Shown here: in pieces, positions 47,812-57,113 of the stretch
How positions within the stretch are numbered: the first letter of the stretch is position 1
Layout: each line of letters starts with the position of its first letter
Assembly (NCBI GenBank): GCA_027489375.1
Contig: JAIXZW010000013.1
Location: forward strand, 124,001-188,000
Origin: Paracoccaceae bacterium
Lineage (GTDB): Bacteria; Pseudomonadota; Alphaproteobacteria; Rhodobacterales; Rhodobacteraceae
Direction of reading: 5' to 3'
DNA length: 64,000 bases
The notes under the pieces: model-generated
Database searches by the model: none
What the model was told of the DNA's origin: nothing
What the model saw: the letters and a program-made list of their open reading frames with translations, nothing else
Position numbers and translations under genes: made by a program

Positions 47812-48339
47812 ATGTCTTTTGCGTATCCAGTGTCCGGTTTTTCCGCTGCCGTTCTGGTTTTCGCGGGCTTCGCTGCGTCGCCCGCGCCCGCTCGGACCGA
47901 CCTTGCCGCCCCCGAGGGCGAGGTGGTGCTCTCGGTCAGCGGCGCCCTTGCCAAGACGAACGCACCGGACCGGGCCGATTTCGACATGGCCATGCTTTCG
48001 GCACTTCCCGCGATCAGTTTCACCACCACGACAAACTGGACTGACGGCGTAAAGACATTCACGGGCGTGCCGCTCAAGGCTTTGCTCGACGATCTCGGAG
48101 CCGAAGGGGCAACCCTTTCAGCCACTGCCCTGAACGACTATTCCGCCGAAATCCCGCGGCAAGGTCTGCAGGACGAAGCGCCGATCATCGCCTACGCCAT
48201 CGACGGCGAAACCTTCGATCGCCGCGACAAAGGCCCGCTCTGGATCGTCTACCCATACGACGCCGACGCCGCCTACCGATCCGCCGCCGTATACAATTTC
48301 AGTGTTTGGCAGCTCCGCAGCCTCACCGTGTCGAAGTGA
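47812..48339 (+). CDS. Periplasmic molybdopterin-oxidoreductase-fold protein lacking cysteine (sensor accessory candidate)
   Basis: The 175-residue protein has a signal peptide (about 1-29, ending in PAPARTDL), then a domain resembling the oxidoreductase molybdopterin-binding (SUOX-like) fold: GEVVLSVSGAL at the start, GVPLKALLDDLGA and GPLWIVYPYDADAAYRS near the end. It contains no cysteine at all, so the Mo-ligating cysteine of true sulfite-oxidase-type enzymes is missing. A non-catalytic, ligand-binding role is therefore likely. It starts a unit with the hybrid kinase, which begins 47 bases after its stop. GGAG precedes ATG 47812. Confidence 0.75.
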   Translation: MSFAYPVSGFSAAVLVFAGFAASPAPARTDLAAPEGEVVLSVSGALAKTNAPDRADFDMAMLSALPAISFTTTTNWTDGVKTFTGVPLKALLDDLGAEGATLSATALNDYSAEIPRQGLQDEAPIIAYAIDGETFDRRDKGPLWIVYPYDADAAYRSAAVYNFSVWQLRSLTVSK

Positions 48340-48386
48340 ACGTCTCGAGTGCGGCCAGTCCGGCCGATCCCTAAACCGGTCCCGCA

Positions 48387-51011
48387 ATGAGCCTGTTCAA
48401 CGAAGCCTTGGAGGAAACACGGTCCACACGCGCCGCCCAGCGCGTGCGCAGTGCCATACTTGCGCTGGTCGGGCTTCTGACAATCGGCGCAACGGCATAT
48501 ATCTTTACCGATATCGACCGGCAACTGGACCGCGCGTCCTCGGTCGACAGTGACAATGTCACATGGTCCGTCGCCCAGGTCGAAGTCGATACACTCAAAC
48601 TGCAACGCGCGATCAACCACGCGCTGGATTATCCCTCGGACCCGAAACGTCTGGATAACGTGCGGTTGCTCTTCGACATCTTCTACAGCCGCTTCAATAT
48701 CATGGCACGTTCCGACCAGATGGCATCGCTGCCCATCAACCACGAACTGCGCGAAGAACTGTGGGCACCCGGCGCCTTTTTCGAACGTGCCACACCCTTG
48801 ATGGACGGGCCGGATGACACGCTTGCGGCGGCGCTGCCGGCGCTCGATGCCGAAATGCAGGTCATGGCGGATGACGTTCGCCACCATGTCGTCTCGTCCC
48901 TGCAAGATCTGATCGAGACGGGCGACAAACGGCGCAGCGAACTGCGGCAATCGCTTCAGGTGTTTGCCGCAGCCGCGCTTGCCCTGATGGGTGTTCTGGC
49001 CGGCTTCGCGCTTGTGATCGTCCTGCAAAACCGCGACAGGCAGCGGCGTTCGGAAACGACGGAACGTGCCGTACACAACCTGCGCGCCACGATCGAGAAT
49101 TCGCTCGATGCCGTGGTGATCGCCGACATGCAGGGCACGATCACCGATTGCAACCGTTCAGCCGAAGCGCTTTTCGGCCTGGCACGCGATCTTGCACGTG
49201 GTCGCAGGCTTTCAGACCTTCTGGACAGGGAAGGAAGCGCTGACCCGCTGACAGCGCTCAACAGCGCAAGGCGCAGCGGTGCCGTGGCCGACATGCACGA
49301 TGGTCGCCTGCCCATGACGGGGCACCGTCACGACGGGCGGAGCCTGCCCGTAGAAGTGGCCTTGACCGAAGCCAAGGGCGCGGGGGGAGAGCCGATGTTC
49401 ATCGCCTTCATCCGCGATGTTTCCGAACGGATCGAACGCGAGGAAAGCCTGCGCCGCGCCCGTAATGACGCGCTTCAGGGCGAAGAGGCGAAATCCCGCT
49501 TCCTTGCGGTGATGAGCCACGAGATGCGCACCCCCCTGAACGGCCTCATTGCCGCGGCAGAGTTGATGCAGACGTCGACCTCGCTCGATCAGCGCCAGAT
49601 ATGGCTGTCCGAAATCGTGCTGTCTTGCGGTTGGGCGGCGCTGGATCAGGTCAACAACGTTCTGGAACTGACACGCCTCGGAAATGACCAGACCGGCAGT
49701 TACGCCGCCTCGGTCTTTTCCCCCGTCCAGGTGATCCGCGACCTGCTGCTGCAAAACCAGCCGCAAGCCACAAAGCGCGGCAATCTACTGCATTTCGAGG
49801 AACCGTCAGAGGACGTGCCCCTCGTCAGCGCACCGCGCCAATTGTTCCTGCGGGTGCTGTATAACCTCGTCGGCAATGCAATCAAATTCACGGATGGCGG
49901 CAGCGTAACTCTGACCCTCTCGACCGACAGACTTTCCGACAACACGGTCCGGCTCATGGTTTCGGTGATCGACACGGGCATCGGCATCGCGGAAGCCGAC
50001 CTTGAGCGCATCTTCCACAATTTCGAGACGCTCGACGCCTCCTACGCCAGGATGCGCGAGGGCACGGGCCTCGGCCTCGGGATCGCCAAGCTTTCGGCCG
50101 AGGCGTTGGGCGGTGAAATCCGCGTCGAATCCGAACTTGGCAATGGGAGCACCTTCACGCTCGATGTCACGCTCCCTATAGCCGATGGCAGTTCCACGAC
50201 GGGTGATGCCGCGCAATCGGAGTTGCCCGAAACCCGTACCCTGTCGATCCTTGTCGTCGAAGACAATCCGATCAACAGCCTTCTCCTTACCGAAATGCTC
50301 CGCCTGCGTGGCCACACCGTCGCAAATGCCATCGACGGGATCGAAGCCGTCGAACAGGCGGGAAAGACCGCGTTCGACCTGATCCTGATGGATATTTCCA
50401 TGCCGCGCATGGACGGGCTGGAAGCAACGCGCCAGATCCGCAAGGAAGGGCAGTCGCGGGATGTGCCGATCATCGGCGTCACCGCCAATGCAAGCCCTGA
50501 CAAACTGCCCGAATTCCTTGGCGCGGGCATGAACGATGTGCTGGTCAAGCCGATCACGCGCGGTGCGCTTGCGAACATCATCGAAGAGCACGTCGCTTCT
50601 AGCCGTCATCGTCCCTTGGCAACTCCCTTTGTGATGACAGCCGCACCCAGCCCCCTTCTGAACCCGCAGATCTTTGCCGAGACGATGGAGGAAATGGGTT
50701 CCCTCTTCGTGCAGGCCTTGGCCGAAAGACTGATTGCCGAAACGGCAGCGGTAATAGGCCACCTCCGAGAACTTGCCGCGACCGGTGATCTGGCAGAAGC
50801 CGCCAAATCCGCCCATAAGACCGCGGGGGCCGCTGCGGCGATCGGTTTGAGCGGTCTTTACAACGCGCTCTCCGCCTATGAACGCGCAGCGCTGGCGTCG
50901 GATCGTGCTGCCGCTGACCGCTGCCTGGAAGACCTGCGCAAGACATTGCCCCGCACGGTCAGCATCTTGCGCGAAAAGGGTCTGTCCGTATTGGACCCCC
51001 CCTTGACCTGA
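48387..51011 (+). CDS. Membrane hybrid sensor histidine kinase with PAS, receiver and HPt domains
   Basis: The 874-residue protein has TM1 (about 23-41), a periplasmic helical sensor region (about 42-190), TM2 (about 191-212), a PAS domain (about 230-345), and HisKA with SHEMRTPLNG (H378). The ATPase region follows with NLVGNAIKF, DTGIGI and GTGLGLGIA, then a receiver with D669 in LILMDISMPRMDG, and a C-terminal HPt with H810 in SAHKTAGAAAAIG. This is a complete internal phosphorelay ready to pass phosphate to a separate regulator, presumably the LuxR-type protein at 46.9-47.5 kb. The periplasmic protein encoded just upstream may deliver the signal. Confidence 0.93.
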   Translation: MSLFNEALEETRSTRAAQRVRSAILALVGLLTIGATAYIFTDIDRQLDRASSVDSDNVTWSVAQVEVDTLKLQRAINHALDYPSDPKRLDNVRLLFDIFYSRFNIMARSDQMASLPINHELREELWAPGAFFERATPLMDGPDDTLAAALPALDAEMQVMADDVRHHVVSSLQDLIETGDKRRSELRQSLQVFAAAALALMGVLAGFALVIVLQNRDRQRRSETTERAVHNLRATIENSLDAVVIADMQGTITDCNRSAEALFGLARDLARGRRLSDLLDREGSADPLTALNSARRSGAVADMHDGRLPMTGHRHDGRSLPVEVALTEAKGAGGEPMFIAFIRDVSERIEREESLRRARNDALQGEEAKSRFLAVMSHEMRTPLNGLIAAAELMQTSTSLDQRQIWLSEIVLSCGWAALDQVNNVLELTRLGNDQTGSYAASVFSPVQVIRDLLLQNQPQATKRGNLLHFEEPSEDVPLVSAPRQLFLRVLYNLVGNAIKFTDGGSVTLTLSTDRLSDNTVRLMVSVIDTGIGIAEADLERIFHNFETLDASYARMREGTGLGLGIAKLSAEALGGEIRVESELGNGSTFTLDVTLPIADGSSTTGDAAQSELPETRTLSILVVEDNPINSLLLTEMLRLRGHTVANAIDGIEAVEQAGKTAFDLILMDISMPRMDGLEATRQIRKEGQSRDVPIIGVTANASPDKLPEFLGAGMNDVLVKPITRGALANIIEEHVASSRHRPLATPFVMTAAPSPLLNPQIFAETMEEMGSLFVQALAERLIAETAAVIGHLRELAATGDLAEAAKSAHKTAGAAAAIGLSGLYNALSAYERAALASDRAAADRCLEDLRKTLPRTVSILREKGLSVLDPPLT

Positions 51012-51020
51012 CGAGGGGGG

Positions 51021-51914
51021 TCACTCCCCCTGCATCGCCGCGAATTGCGCCGAAAGGTCCACCCCCTCTGCCGCAGCCTTCGCCGCTTTCCGCTTCCTCG
51101 GCGCGGGCGCAGGCTCCGCTTCCTCCACCCCCGCAAAGGCGGCTGACAGGTCCAGCGCAGGCGGCTTCGGCGCGGGCGCATCCTCGAGATCGGCAAAGGC
51201 TGCCGACAGGTCGACCACCACCCCCTTGGGCTTCGGCGCGGGAACCGGCGCGGAGGCGGGTTCGTCCTCCATCGCCGCGAATGCCGCCGACAGGTCCAGC
51301 GCAGGCGGCTTCGGTGCGTCGTCTTCCATCGCGGCAAAGGCTGCCGTCATATCCAGCGGCGCGGGGGCATCCCCGCCCATTTCGGCAAAGGCCGCGGCCG
51401 GATCGGGCAGGATGGGCTTGGCCTTCTTCTTCCCCTTGCCCTTCTGCACCGCCGCCGCCTCGCGCGCGATGACCCCGGCCAGCTCCGCCTCGGCCTCGGC
51501 CCGTTCGGGCGAAGGCGCGACCGCGACGTCAGGCTCCGGCTCAGGCTCCGCAGGTGCCGCCTCTTCTTCCTCGCCCCCCGCCATCAGCAGCTTCGCCGCA
51601 TCCTCCAGCGACAAAAGCGTCGTCAGCGCCCGATTGACCGGCGGCGGCTTCGGCAAGGGCGTGGGCACGAAGACAGGCTCCGGCTCTGCCACCACCTCGG
51701 GTTCCGGCTCGGCCACCACGGGTGCCGCCTCCATCGCCCGCCGCATCAGCGCGATCCGCGCCGACAGAAGCGCCCGCTTTCCCATCCCTTCGGGCACCGC
51801 ATCCCAAAGCGGCGCAATCCGCTGCAAGGCGACCTCGGGATGAAGCCCCGCCGCCAGCCCAAGGATTTCGTCCACCAGCACGGGCAGGCGGTCACGCAAC
51901 GCCGGAAGGGTCAT
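51021..51914 (-). CDS. Unknown Pro/Ala-rich protein with six DLSAAFA-type motifs, divergent from flgB
   Basis: The 297-residue protein has a short helical N-terminal domain ([21 protein letters not shown], to about residue 65). A long Pro/Glu/Ala-rich, probably disordered chain follows, in which a motif like [12 protein letters not shown] is repeated six times with Pro-rich or Lys-rich spacers. GGAGG lies 5 bases before ATG 51914. There is no signal peptide. It is divergent from the sigma-54 promoter of flgB across a 102-bp gap. The design suggests multivalent docking of a partner. The family is not recognised; a flagellar or division link rests on position alone. Confidence 0.7.
   Translation of the reverse strand: MTLPALRDRLPVLVDEILGLAAGLHPEVALQRIAPLWDAVPEGMGKRALLSARIALMRRAMEAAPVVAEPEPEVVAEPEPVFVPTPLPKPPPVNRALTTLLSLEDAAKLLMAGGEEEEAAPAEPEPEPDVAVAPSPERAEAEAELAGVIAREAAAVQKGKGKKKAKPILPDPAAAFAEMGGDAPAPLDMTAAFAAMEDDAPKPPALDLSAAFAAMEDEPASAPVPAPKPKGVVVDLSAAFADLEDAPAPKPPALDLSAAFAGVEEAEPAPAPRKRKAAKAAAEGVDLSAQFAAMQGE
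51030..51400 (-). repeat. Six DLSAAFA-type motif copies
   Basis: The motif D-[LMP]-[STA]-A-[AQ]-F-A is encoded near 51040, 51135, 51192, 51279, 51334 and 51379. Two copies share the flank [12 protein letters not shown]. Spacing is irregular (about 15-32 residues), so it is a short linear motif repeat, not a folded-domain repeat. Confidence 0.8.
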
Positions 51915-51946
51915 CTCCACCTCCATACCAGACCGGACGCGCCACA

Positions 51947-51962
51947 TGGCACGCCCCTTGCA
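51947..51962 (+). promoter_or_regulatory. Sigma-54 (-24/-12) promoter of the flgBCDEF operon
   Basis: TGGCACGCCCCTTGCA matches the sigma-54 consensus TGGCACG-N4-TTGCA exactly and lies 55 bases before the flgB ATG. The transcript would start about 12 bases after the -12 element. Confidence 0.88.
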
Positions 51963-52016
51963 AAGCCATTGCCCGAACAGGGGGCAACCCGCCGCAAAAC
52001 CGAAAGATCACCACCT

Positions 52017-52376
52017 ATGACGGTCAGTTTTTCAGATTCGATAGCCCTGCACGCAAACGCCCTAACCTTGCGCGAGAAGCGCAACGAGATCCTCGCCTCG
52101 AACATCGCCAACGCCGCGACCCCGAATTTCAAGGCCCGCGATTTCGATTTCGAAGCCGAACTCGCCCGCGCCAGCGGCTCTGGTCCCGCGTCGCTGTCGG
52201 GCGATGAACCCGCGCTCGGCTACCGCGTGCCGGTCAACAGCTCGCTCGATGGCAACACGGTCGAACTCTCGGTCGAACAGATGGAATTCGCCGAAAACAC
52301 CCTGCGCTACCAAAGCAGCCTTTCCTTCATCAACCGCCGCATCTCGGGCCTCATGTCCGCGATCAAAGGGGAGTGA
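52017..52376 (+). CDS. flgB: Flagellar proximal rod protein FlgB
   Basis: FlgB is a rod subunit at the base of the axial structure, exported by the flagellar type III system. The 119-residue protein has the N-terminal rod/hook motif ([23 protein letters not shown]) and the C-terminal helix [24 protein letters not shown] 52017 ([11 protein letters not shown]) is the first sensible start after the sigma-54 promoter. It is first of flgBCDEF, with 6 bases to flgC. Confidence 0.95.
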   Translation: MTVSFSDSIALHANALTLREKRNEILASNIANAATPNFKARDFDFEAELARASGSGPASLSGDEPALGYRVPVNSSLDGNTVELSVEQMEFAENTLRYQSSLSFINRRISGLMSAIKGE

Positions 52377-52382
52377 CGCGCC

Positions 52383-52793
52383 ATGAACGACCTTAGAAAC
52401 GTCTTCGATGTCGGCGCCCGCGCCATGTCCGCGCAGATGGTCCGCATCAACACCGTGGCCTCCAACCTCGCCAACGCCGGCACCGTGGCCAGCAGCGCCG
52501 ACACCGCCTTCCGCGCCCTGCGCCCCGTCTTCGAGACCGCCTATTCCGAGGCCGACCAAAGCCTTGCCACCACCGATGCCACGGGTGTCGTCATGCTCGA
52601 CCGCGAACCCGAACGGCTGTTCCGCCCCGACGACCCCGCCGCCGACAAGGACGGTTTCGTCTACGCCGCCGCCGTGAACCCCGAGGAAGAGATGGTCGAA
52701 ATGACCGAAGCCAGCCGCCAATACCAGAACACGCTCGAAGCCATGTCGACGCTGCGCACGCTCATGGCACGAACCGTGCAGATGGGTCAGTAA
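52383..52793 (+). CDS. flgC: Flagellar proximal rod protein FlgC
   Basis: The 136-residue rod protein has the paired flagellar axial motifs: VRINTVASNLANAGTVASSA near the N terminus and NPEEEMVEMTEASRQYQNTLEAM near the C terminus, which form the coiled-coil core of the rod. Length is typical. It lies between flgB and flgD in the operon. Confidence 0.96.
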   Translation: MNDLRNVFDVGARAMSAQMVRINTVASNLANAGTVASSADTAFRALRPVFETAYSEADQSLATTDATGVVMLDREPERLFRPDDPAADKDGFVYAAAVNPEEEMVEMTEASRQYQNTLEAMSTLRTLMARTVQMGQ

Positions 52794-52822
52794 CCCAAGG
52801 CCCCCGAAAGGACGCCCCCACG

Positions 52823-53494
52823 ATGGATATCTCCTCGCTCCTCGCCTCGCGCCAGACGGCGGCCAGCACCGCGACCGCTGGCACCAAGGCCCCATCTTCG
52901 CTCGGCCAGCAGGATTTCATGACCCTGATGCTCGCCCAGCTTCAGAACCAGAACCCGCTCGACCCGATGGAAAACACCGAATTCCTCGCCCAGCTCGCCC
53001 AGTTCAACACGGTGAGCGGGATCGAGAAGATGAACTCCACCCTCTCCAGCCTCTCGGACCAGATGAACACCTTCCGCGTGGCGACCGCGACGAACCTTCT
53101 GGGCCATCAGGTGCTCGTCCCCGGCAACATCGCCCGCCCCGACGCGGGTGGCACGATCGAAGGCGTGGCCGACCTGCCCGAAGCGGCATCCTCCGTCACC
53201 GTCACCTTCTCGGACGCGCGCACGGGTCAACTCCTCAACTCGCGCGTCTATGGCGCGCAATCGGCGGGGCTGATGGGCTTTGACTGGTCGGCCATCCCCC
53301 AGGACCTTGTGACCGCCCGCACGCCCGTCCGCATCGACGTCAGCATGACCACGCCCGAAGGCACCAAGGACGTGGGCGCATCGGTCTTTGCCAAGGTCCT
53401 TTCGGCCCGCGCCAGCAGCGACGGGTCCGATCTCACCCTCAACATCGAAGATTTCGGTGCGATGGATTCCGCCGAAGTCAACGCCTACCGCTGA
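52823..53494 (+). CDS. flgD: Flagellar hook-capping protein FlgD
   Basis: FlgD forms the cap that lets hook subunits polymerise. The 223-residue protein has the conserved N-terminal export/capping segment QQDFMTLMLAQLQNQNPLDP followed by MENTEFLAQLAQF, and a C-terminal beta-rich FLG region beginning near residue 100. It is third in flgBCDEF. Confidence 0.96.
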   Translation: MDISSLLASRQTAASTATAGTKAPSSLGQQDFMTLMLAQLQNQNPLDPMENTEFLAQLAQFNTVSGIEKMNSTLSSLSDQMNTFRVATATNLLGHQVLVPGNIARPDAGGTIEGVADLPEAASSVTVTFSDARTGQLLNSRVYGAQSAGLMGFDWSAIPQDLVTARTPVRIDVSMTTPEGTKDVGASVFAKVLSARASSDGSDLTLNIEDFGAMDSAEVNAYR

Positions 53495-53523
53495 ACACGG
53501 CCAACAGGAAAAGGTCAAAACCC

Positions 53524-54798
53524 ATGTCGATGAGCACCGCTCTTTCGGGCCTCAAGGCCGCACAGGCCGAAATCTCGGCCACCTCGCACAACATCGCCAA
53601 CGTCGGCACCGTGGGCTTCCGCTCCAGCCGCGTGGAATTCGCCGATGTCTTCTCGTCCTCGCCGCTGTCGAACCAGCGCACCGCCGTGGGGTCGGGGGTG
53701 CAGGTCCAGCGCGTCGCGCAGAACTTCAGCCAAGGCAACGTGGTGACGACCGGAAACCTGCTCGACATCGCCATCGAAGGCCAAGGCTTCTTCGCCCTGC
53801 AACCGGCAGCCGACAGCAACGGCGTGGGCGGAGGCGCGGTCTATTCCCGCGCGGGGGCCTTTACGATGGACACCAATGGCCATGTGGTGAACGGCGCGAA
53901 CCAGCAGCTTCTCTGCTGGCCCGTCACCACCACGGGCGTACCGCTGACCAACCAGATCAATCAGGCGGTCCCCCTTACCATCCCGATGCAGACCGGCGCG
54001 CCGGTCCGGTCGTCCGAGGTGAACCTCGTCCTGCAACTCCCCTCAGACAACGCCATGACCGGCAACCAGTCGGCCATCCCGCCCGCCGCCGCCTTCGACC
54101 CCGCCGACGACACGACCTATGCCCGCCGCACGGTCGTTCCCGTCTTCGGCGCGGATGGCACGCCGGTTCAGGCCGAAGCCTATTTCGTCAAGACCGCCAG
54201 CCCCGATGCCACCAGCACCGACACGACCTATGCCATGCACCTTGTCATCGACGGGGCAGAGGTCGCGCCCACCGCTCCGGCCACGACCGCCTCGCTCACC
54301 TTCGACGGCGCGGGCAACCTGACGGCGGGCAGCGCTCTCTCCTTCGGCGCGACCGAAACCATCGCCTTCAACACGACCGGCTCCACCCTGACCTCCAGCC
54401 CCTTCGCCGTGGAACAGGCGACCCATAACGGCGCAAGCCCCGCCAAGCTGACCAACCTCGAACTCGACGGCTCCGGCTCGGTCTGGGCGACCTACGGGTC
54501 CGGCGCGCGCGTGGCGCTTGGCCAGATCGTGCTTGCCAACTTCTCCAACCCCGGCGGGCTGAAGGTGATGGGCAAATCCACCTTCGGCGCCACCTCGGAA
54601 TCGGGCCAGCCGCTGACCGGCACCGCAGGCACCGCAGGCTTCGGCGCGCTGCGCTCCGGCGCGCTCGAACGCTCCAACGTCGAACTGACCGAGGAACTGG
54701 TGAACCTGATCTCGGCCCAGCGCAACTATCAGGCCTCGGCCAAGGCGATGGAAACATCGACCTCGCTCATGCAGACCATCATGAACATCCGCAGCTAA
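53524..54798 (+). CDS. flgE: Flagellar hook protein FlgE
   Basis: FlgE builds the universal-joint hook. The 424-residue protein has the axial N terminus MSMSTALSGLKAAQAEISAT, the HNIANVGTVGFRSSRVEF motif, variable central beta domains, and the C-terminal ELVNLISAQRNYQASAKAME helix. An AGGAAAAGG site precedes ATG 53524; MST at 53530 is an alternative. Length is within the usual range. Confidence 0.96.
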   Translation: MSMSTALSGLKAAQAEISATSHNIANVGTVGFRSSRVEFADVFSSSPLSNQRTAVGSGVQVQRVAQNFSQGNVVTTGNLLDIAIEGQGFFALQPAADSNGVGGGAVYSRAGAFTMDTNGHVVNGANQQLLCWPVTTTGVPLTNQINQAVPLTIPMQTGAPVRSSEVNLVLQLPSDNAMTGNQSAIPPAAAFDPADDTTYARRTVVPVFGADGTPVQAEAYFVKTASPDATSTDTTYAMHLVIDGAEVAPTAPATTASLTFDGAGNLTAGSALSFGATETIAFNTTGSTLTSSPFAVEQATHNGASPAKLTNLELDGSGSVWATYGSGARVALGQIVLANFSNPGGLKVMGKSTFGATSESGQPLTGTAGTAGFGALRSGALERSNVELTEELVNLISAQRNYQASAKAMETSTSLMQTIMNIRS

Positions 54799-54815
54799 CC
54801 GGATAGCGAAACCTC

Positions 54816-55574
54816 ATGGATAAGCTGATCTATACGGCGCTGAATTCTCTGGGTTCCCTGCGCGGAACCCAGATCGTCACCGCCCAGAACCTCGCCAACC
54901 AGAACGTCCCCGGCTTCCGCCGCGATACGGTGGGCGAGGGGAAGAGCTTCATCCTCGACGACGCGGGCGAACTCTCCGCCCGCGCCTTCCAGATCGACCG
55001 CGAACAGGCCAGCTTTTCCGACCTTCCCGGCTTCATGAACCAGACGGGCGAGGCGCTCGACATCGCCATCGCCGACAAGGGCTATTTCTACATCCAGCCC
55101 GACACGGGCGGCGCACCCGCGCTGACCCGCCGCGGGGATTTGCATGTCGGCCTTGACGGCAAGCTGGTGAACGGGGCGAACGAAGCCGTGCTCGACACCG
55201 CGCAACGCCCGATCACCCTGCCCCCCTTCCGCAGCGTGGTCGTCGACGAAATCGGCCGCATCACCATCGAACCCATCGACGGGGCCCCCGGCGAACGGCT
55301 CGAGGTGGCGACCATCGGCACAACGCAAGCCACCGGCCTGCAACTGGTCAAGGGCGAGGATGGCCAGATCCGCCCCGTGGGCGCCCCCATGCCCGGCCCC
55401 GACCAATCGGCCAAGGTGATGCAGGGCGTGCTCGAAGGCTCCAACGTCAACTCGACCGAGGAACTGATCTCCTCCATCGACCTGCAACGCAGCTTCGAGC
55501 TGAACATGCGCGTCGTCTCCACCGCCAAGGAACTCGACGAAGCGGGCGTCTCGCTGATGCGCCTTCCGGGCTAA
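54816..55574 (+). CDS. flgF: Flagellar proximal rod protein FlgF
   Basis: The 252-residue rod protein starts MDKLIYTALNSLGSLRGTQI, has the QNLANQNVPGFRRDTV motif and the C-terminal ISSIDLQRSFELNMRVVSTA helix of the FlgF/FlgG family. It is last of the first flagellar operon; a new sigma-54 promoter follows before flgG. Confidence 0.95.
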   Translation: MDKLIYTALNSLGSLRGTQIVTAQNLANQNVPGFRRDTVGEGKSFILDDAGELSARAFQIDREQASFSDLPGFMNQTGEALDIAIADKGYFYIQPDTGGAPALTRRGDLHVGLDGKLVNGANEAVLDTAQRPITLPPFRSVVVDEIGRITIEPIDGAPGERLEVATIGTTQATGLQLVKGEDGQIRPVGAPMPGPDQSAKVMQGVLEGSNVNSTEELISSIDLQRSFELNMRVVSTAKELDEAGVSLMRLPG

Positions 55575-55600
55575 GATTTCCGCCGCCCCCGCCGTGGGGG

Positions 55601-55616
55601 TGGCACGGCCCTTGCA
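55601..55616 (+). promoter_or_regulatory. Sigma-54 (-24/-12) promoter of the flgGHIJKL operon
   Basis: TGGCACGGCCCTTGCA is a perfect sigma-54 site in the 78-bp gap between flgF and flgG, 37 bases before the flgG ATG. It splits the block into two transcription units. Confidence 0.88.
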
Positions 55617-55652
55617 AAACGACATCGAACGCAACCCGAAACAGGTGCCCCG

Positions 55653-56441
55653 ATGTCCTCAGACGCGATGCATGTGGCCAAGACCGGCCTGAATGCCCAG
55701 CAAACCCGCATGCAGGTGATCGCCAACAACCTGGCGAACGTGAACACCACGGGCTTCAAGCGCGACCGCGCCAATTTCGAAACCCTGCTCTACCAGAACA
55801 TCCGCCCCGCAGGCGCGCAAACCTCGGACTCGACCGAACTCACCACGCCGCTTTCGGTCGGCACGGGCGTTCGCATCGTGAACACCGAAAAGCTCTACTC
55901 CCAAGGCAACCTCGTCACCACCGACAACGCGCTTGACGTGGCGATCGACGGTCAGGGCTTCCTTCAGGTGCTGATGCCCGATGGGCGCATCGGCTACACC
56001 CGCGACGGCACGCTGTCCAAGAACGCCGAAGGCACGCTGACCACCGCCTCGGGCTACGTGATCCAGCCGGAAATCCAGATCCCCGACAACGCGCAAAGCA
56101 TCACCATTTCCGCCGATGGCATCGTCAGCGTCCAGACCCCCGATCAGGTCGAAGCACAAGAGGTCGGCCAGCTCACCCTTGCCACCTTTGCCAACCCGCG
56201 CGGGCTGGAACCGCTGGGCGAGAACATGGTGGTCGAAAGCACCGCCTCGGGCGCGCCGGTCGTGGGTGCGCCCTATGCCGACGGCATGGGCAAGATCGTG
56301 CAGGGCGCGCTCGAATCCTCGAACGTCAACGTGGTGCAGGAACTGGTCGACATGATCGAAACCCAGCGCGCCTACGAAGTGAACTCCAAGTCCATCTCCT
56401 CGTCCGACGAGATGATGCGCTTCCTTTCCAACAAACTCTAA
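55653..56441 (+). CDS. flgG: Flagellar distal rod protein FlgG
   Basis: FlgG forms the distal rod that crosses the periplasm. The 262-residue protein has the hallmark N terminus [20 protein letters not shown] with [17 protein letters not shown], and the C-terminal [20 protein letters not shown] helix. Size is exactly typical. It is first in flgGHIJKL. Confidence 0.97.
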   Translation: MSSDAMHVAKTGLNAQQTRMQVIANNLANVNTTGFKRDRANFETLLYQNIRPAGAQTSDSTELTTPLSVGTGVRIVNTEKLYSQGNLVTTDNALDVAIDGQGFLQVLMPDGRIGYTRDGTLSKNAEGTLTTASGYVIQPEIQIPDNAQSITISADGIVSVQTPDQVEAQEVGQLTLATFANPRGLEPLGENMVVESTASGAPVVGAPYADGMGKIVQGALESSNVNVVQELVDMIETQRAYEVNSKSISSSDEMMRFLSNKL

Positions 56442-56453
56442 GGGCCGTTCCAG

Positions 56454-57113
56454 ATGAAACTCCGTTCCCTGTCCCTCGCCTTCGCCCTTCTGGCCTCCGC
56501 CTGCACCTCGACGATGGTCGAGGAAGCCGAAAGCGTGAACTACGACCCCGTCTACCCGACCGAAGGCTTGGCCGAAGCGGCCCCCACGGGCGGCATCTAC
56601 ACCGCCTCATCCGCCGGTCTCTTCGCCTCCGACCGCCGCGCGGCGCGGGTGGGCGACATCCTGACCGTCGAATTCGTCGAAGCGTTCCAAGCCTCCAAAT
56701 CGCAATCGACCAGCGGCAACCGCGCCAGCGACTACAGCATCGACATGCCCGACGCCCTGACGATGGGCCTCGACAACGGCATGCTCGACAACGGCACCAA
56801 GCAATCCTTCTCGGGTCGTGGCTCGGCACAGCAGTCGAACTCGCTTTCGGGCCGCCTGTCGGTCTCGGTCATCCGCGTGCTTCCCGGCGGTCTTCTGGAA
56901 ATCTCGGGCCAGAAGCGGCTCACCCTCAACCAGGGCAACGAATACATCCGCCTGCAAGGCGTGGTGCGCCCCGAGGATATCAACGCCGAAAACGTGGTCA
57001 TGTCCGACCGCATCGCGCACGCGACGATCAAATACGTCGGCGCGGGTGCGATCTCGGACACCTCGCGCCAAGGCTGGCTGCGTCGCGGCCTGAACGAGGT
57101 GTCACCGCTGTGA
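56454..57113 (+). CDS. flgH: Flagellar L-ring lipoprotein FlgH
   Basis: FlgH makes the outer-membrane bushing around the rod. The 219-residue protein has a lipoprotein signal with lipobox LLASAC, then the conserved [20 protein letters not shown] core, [20 protein letters not shown] and a C terminus [12 protein letters not shown]. Its stop overlaps the flgI GTG start (GTGA). Confidence 0.96.
   Translation: MKLRSLSLAFALLASACTSTMVEEAESVNYDPVYPTEGLAEAAPTGGIYTASSAGLFASDRRAARVGDILTVEFVEAFQASKSQSTSGNRASDYSIDMPDALTMGLDNGMLDNGTKQSFSGRGSAQQSNSLSGRLSVSVIRVLPGGLLEISGQKRLTLNQGNEYIRLQGVVRPEDINAENVVMSDRIAHATIKYVGAGAISDTSRQGWLRRGLNEVSPL

Noticed and set aside
39333..51011. A dedicated secretion cluster around the RTX protein
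   Set aside because: Neighbours are an EamA transporter, a methyltransferase and a two-component system. No ABC exporter, membrane-fusion or TolC-like gene is present.
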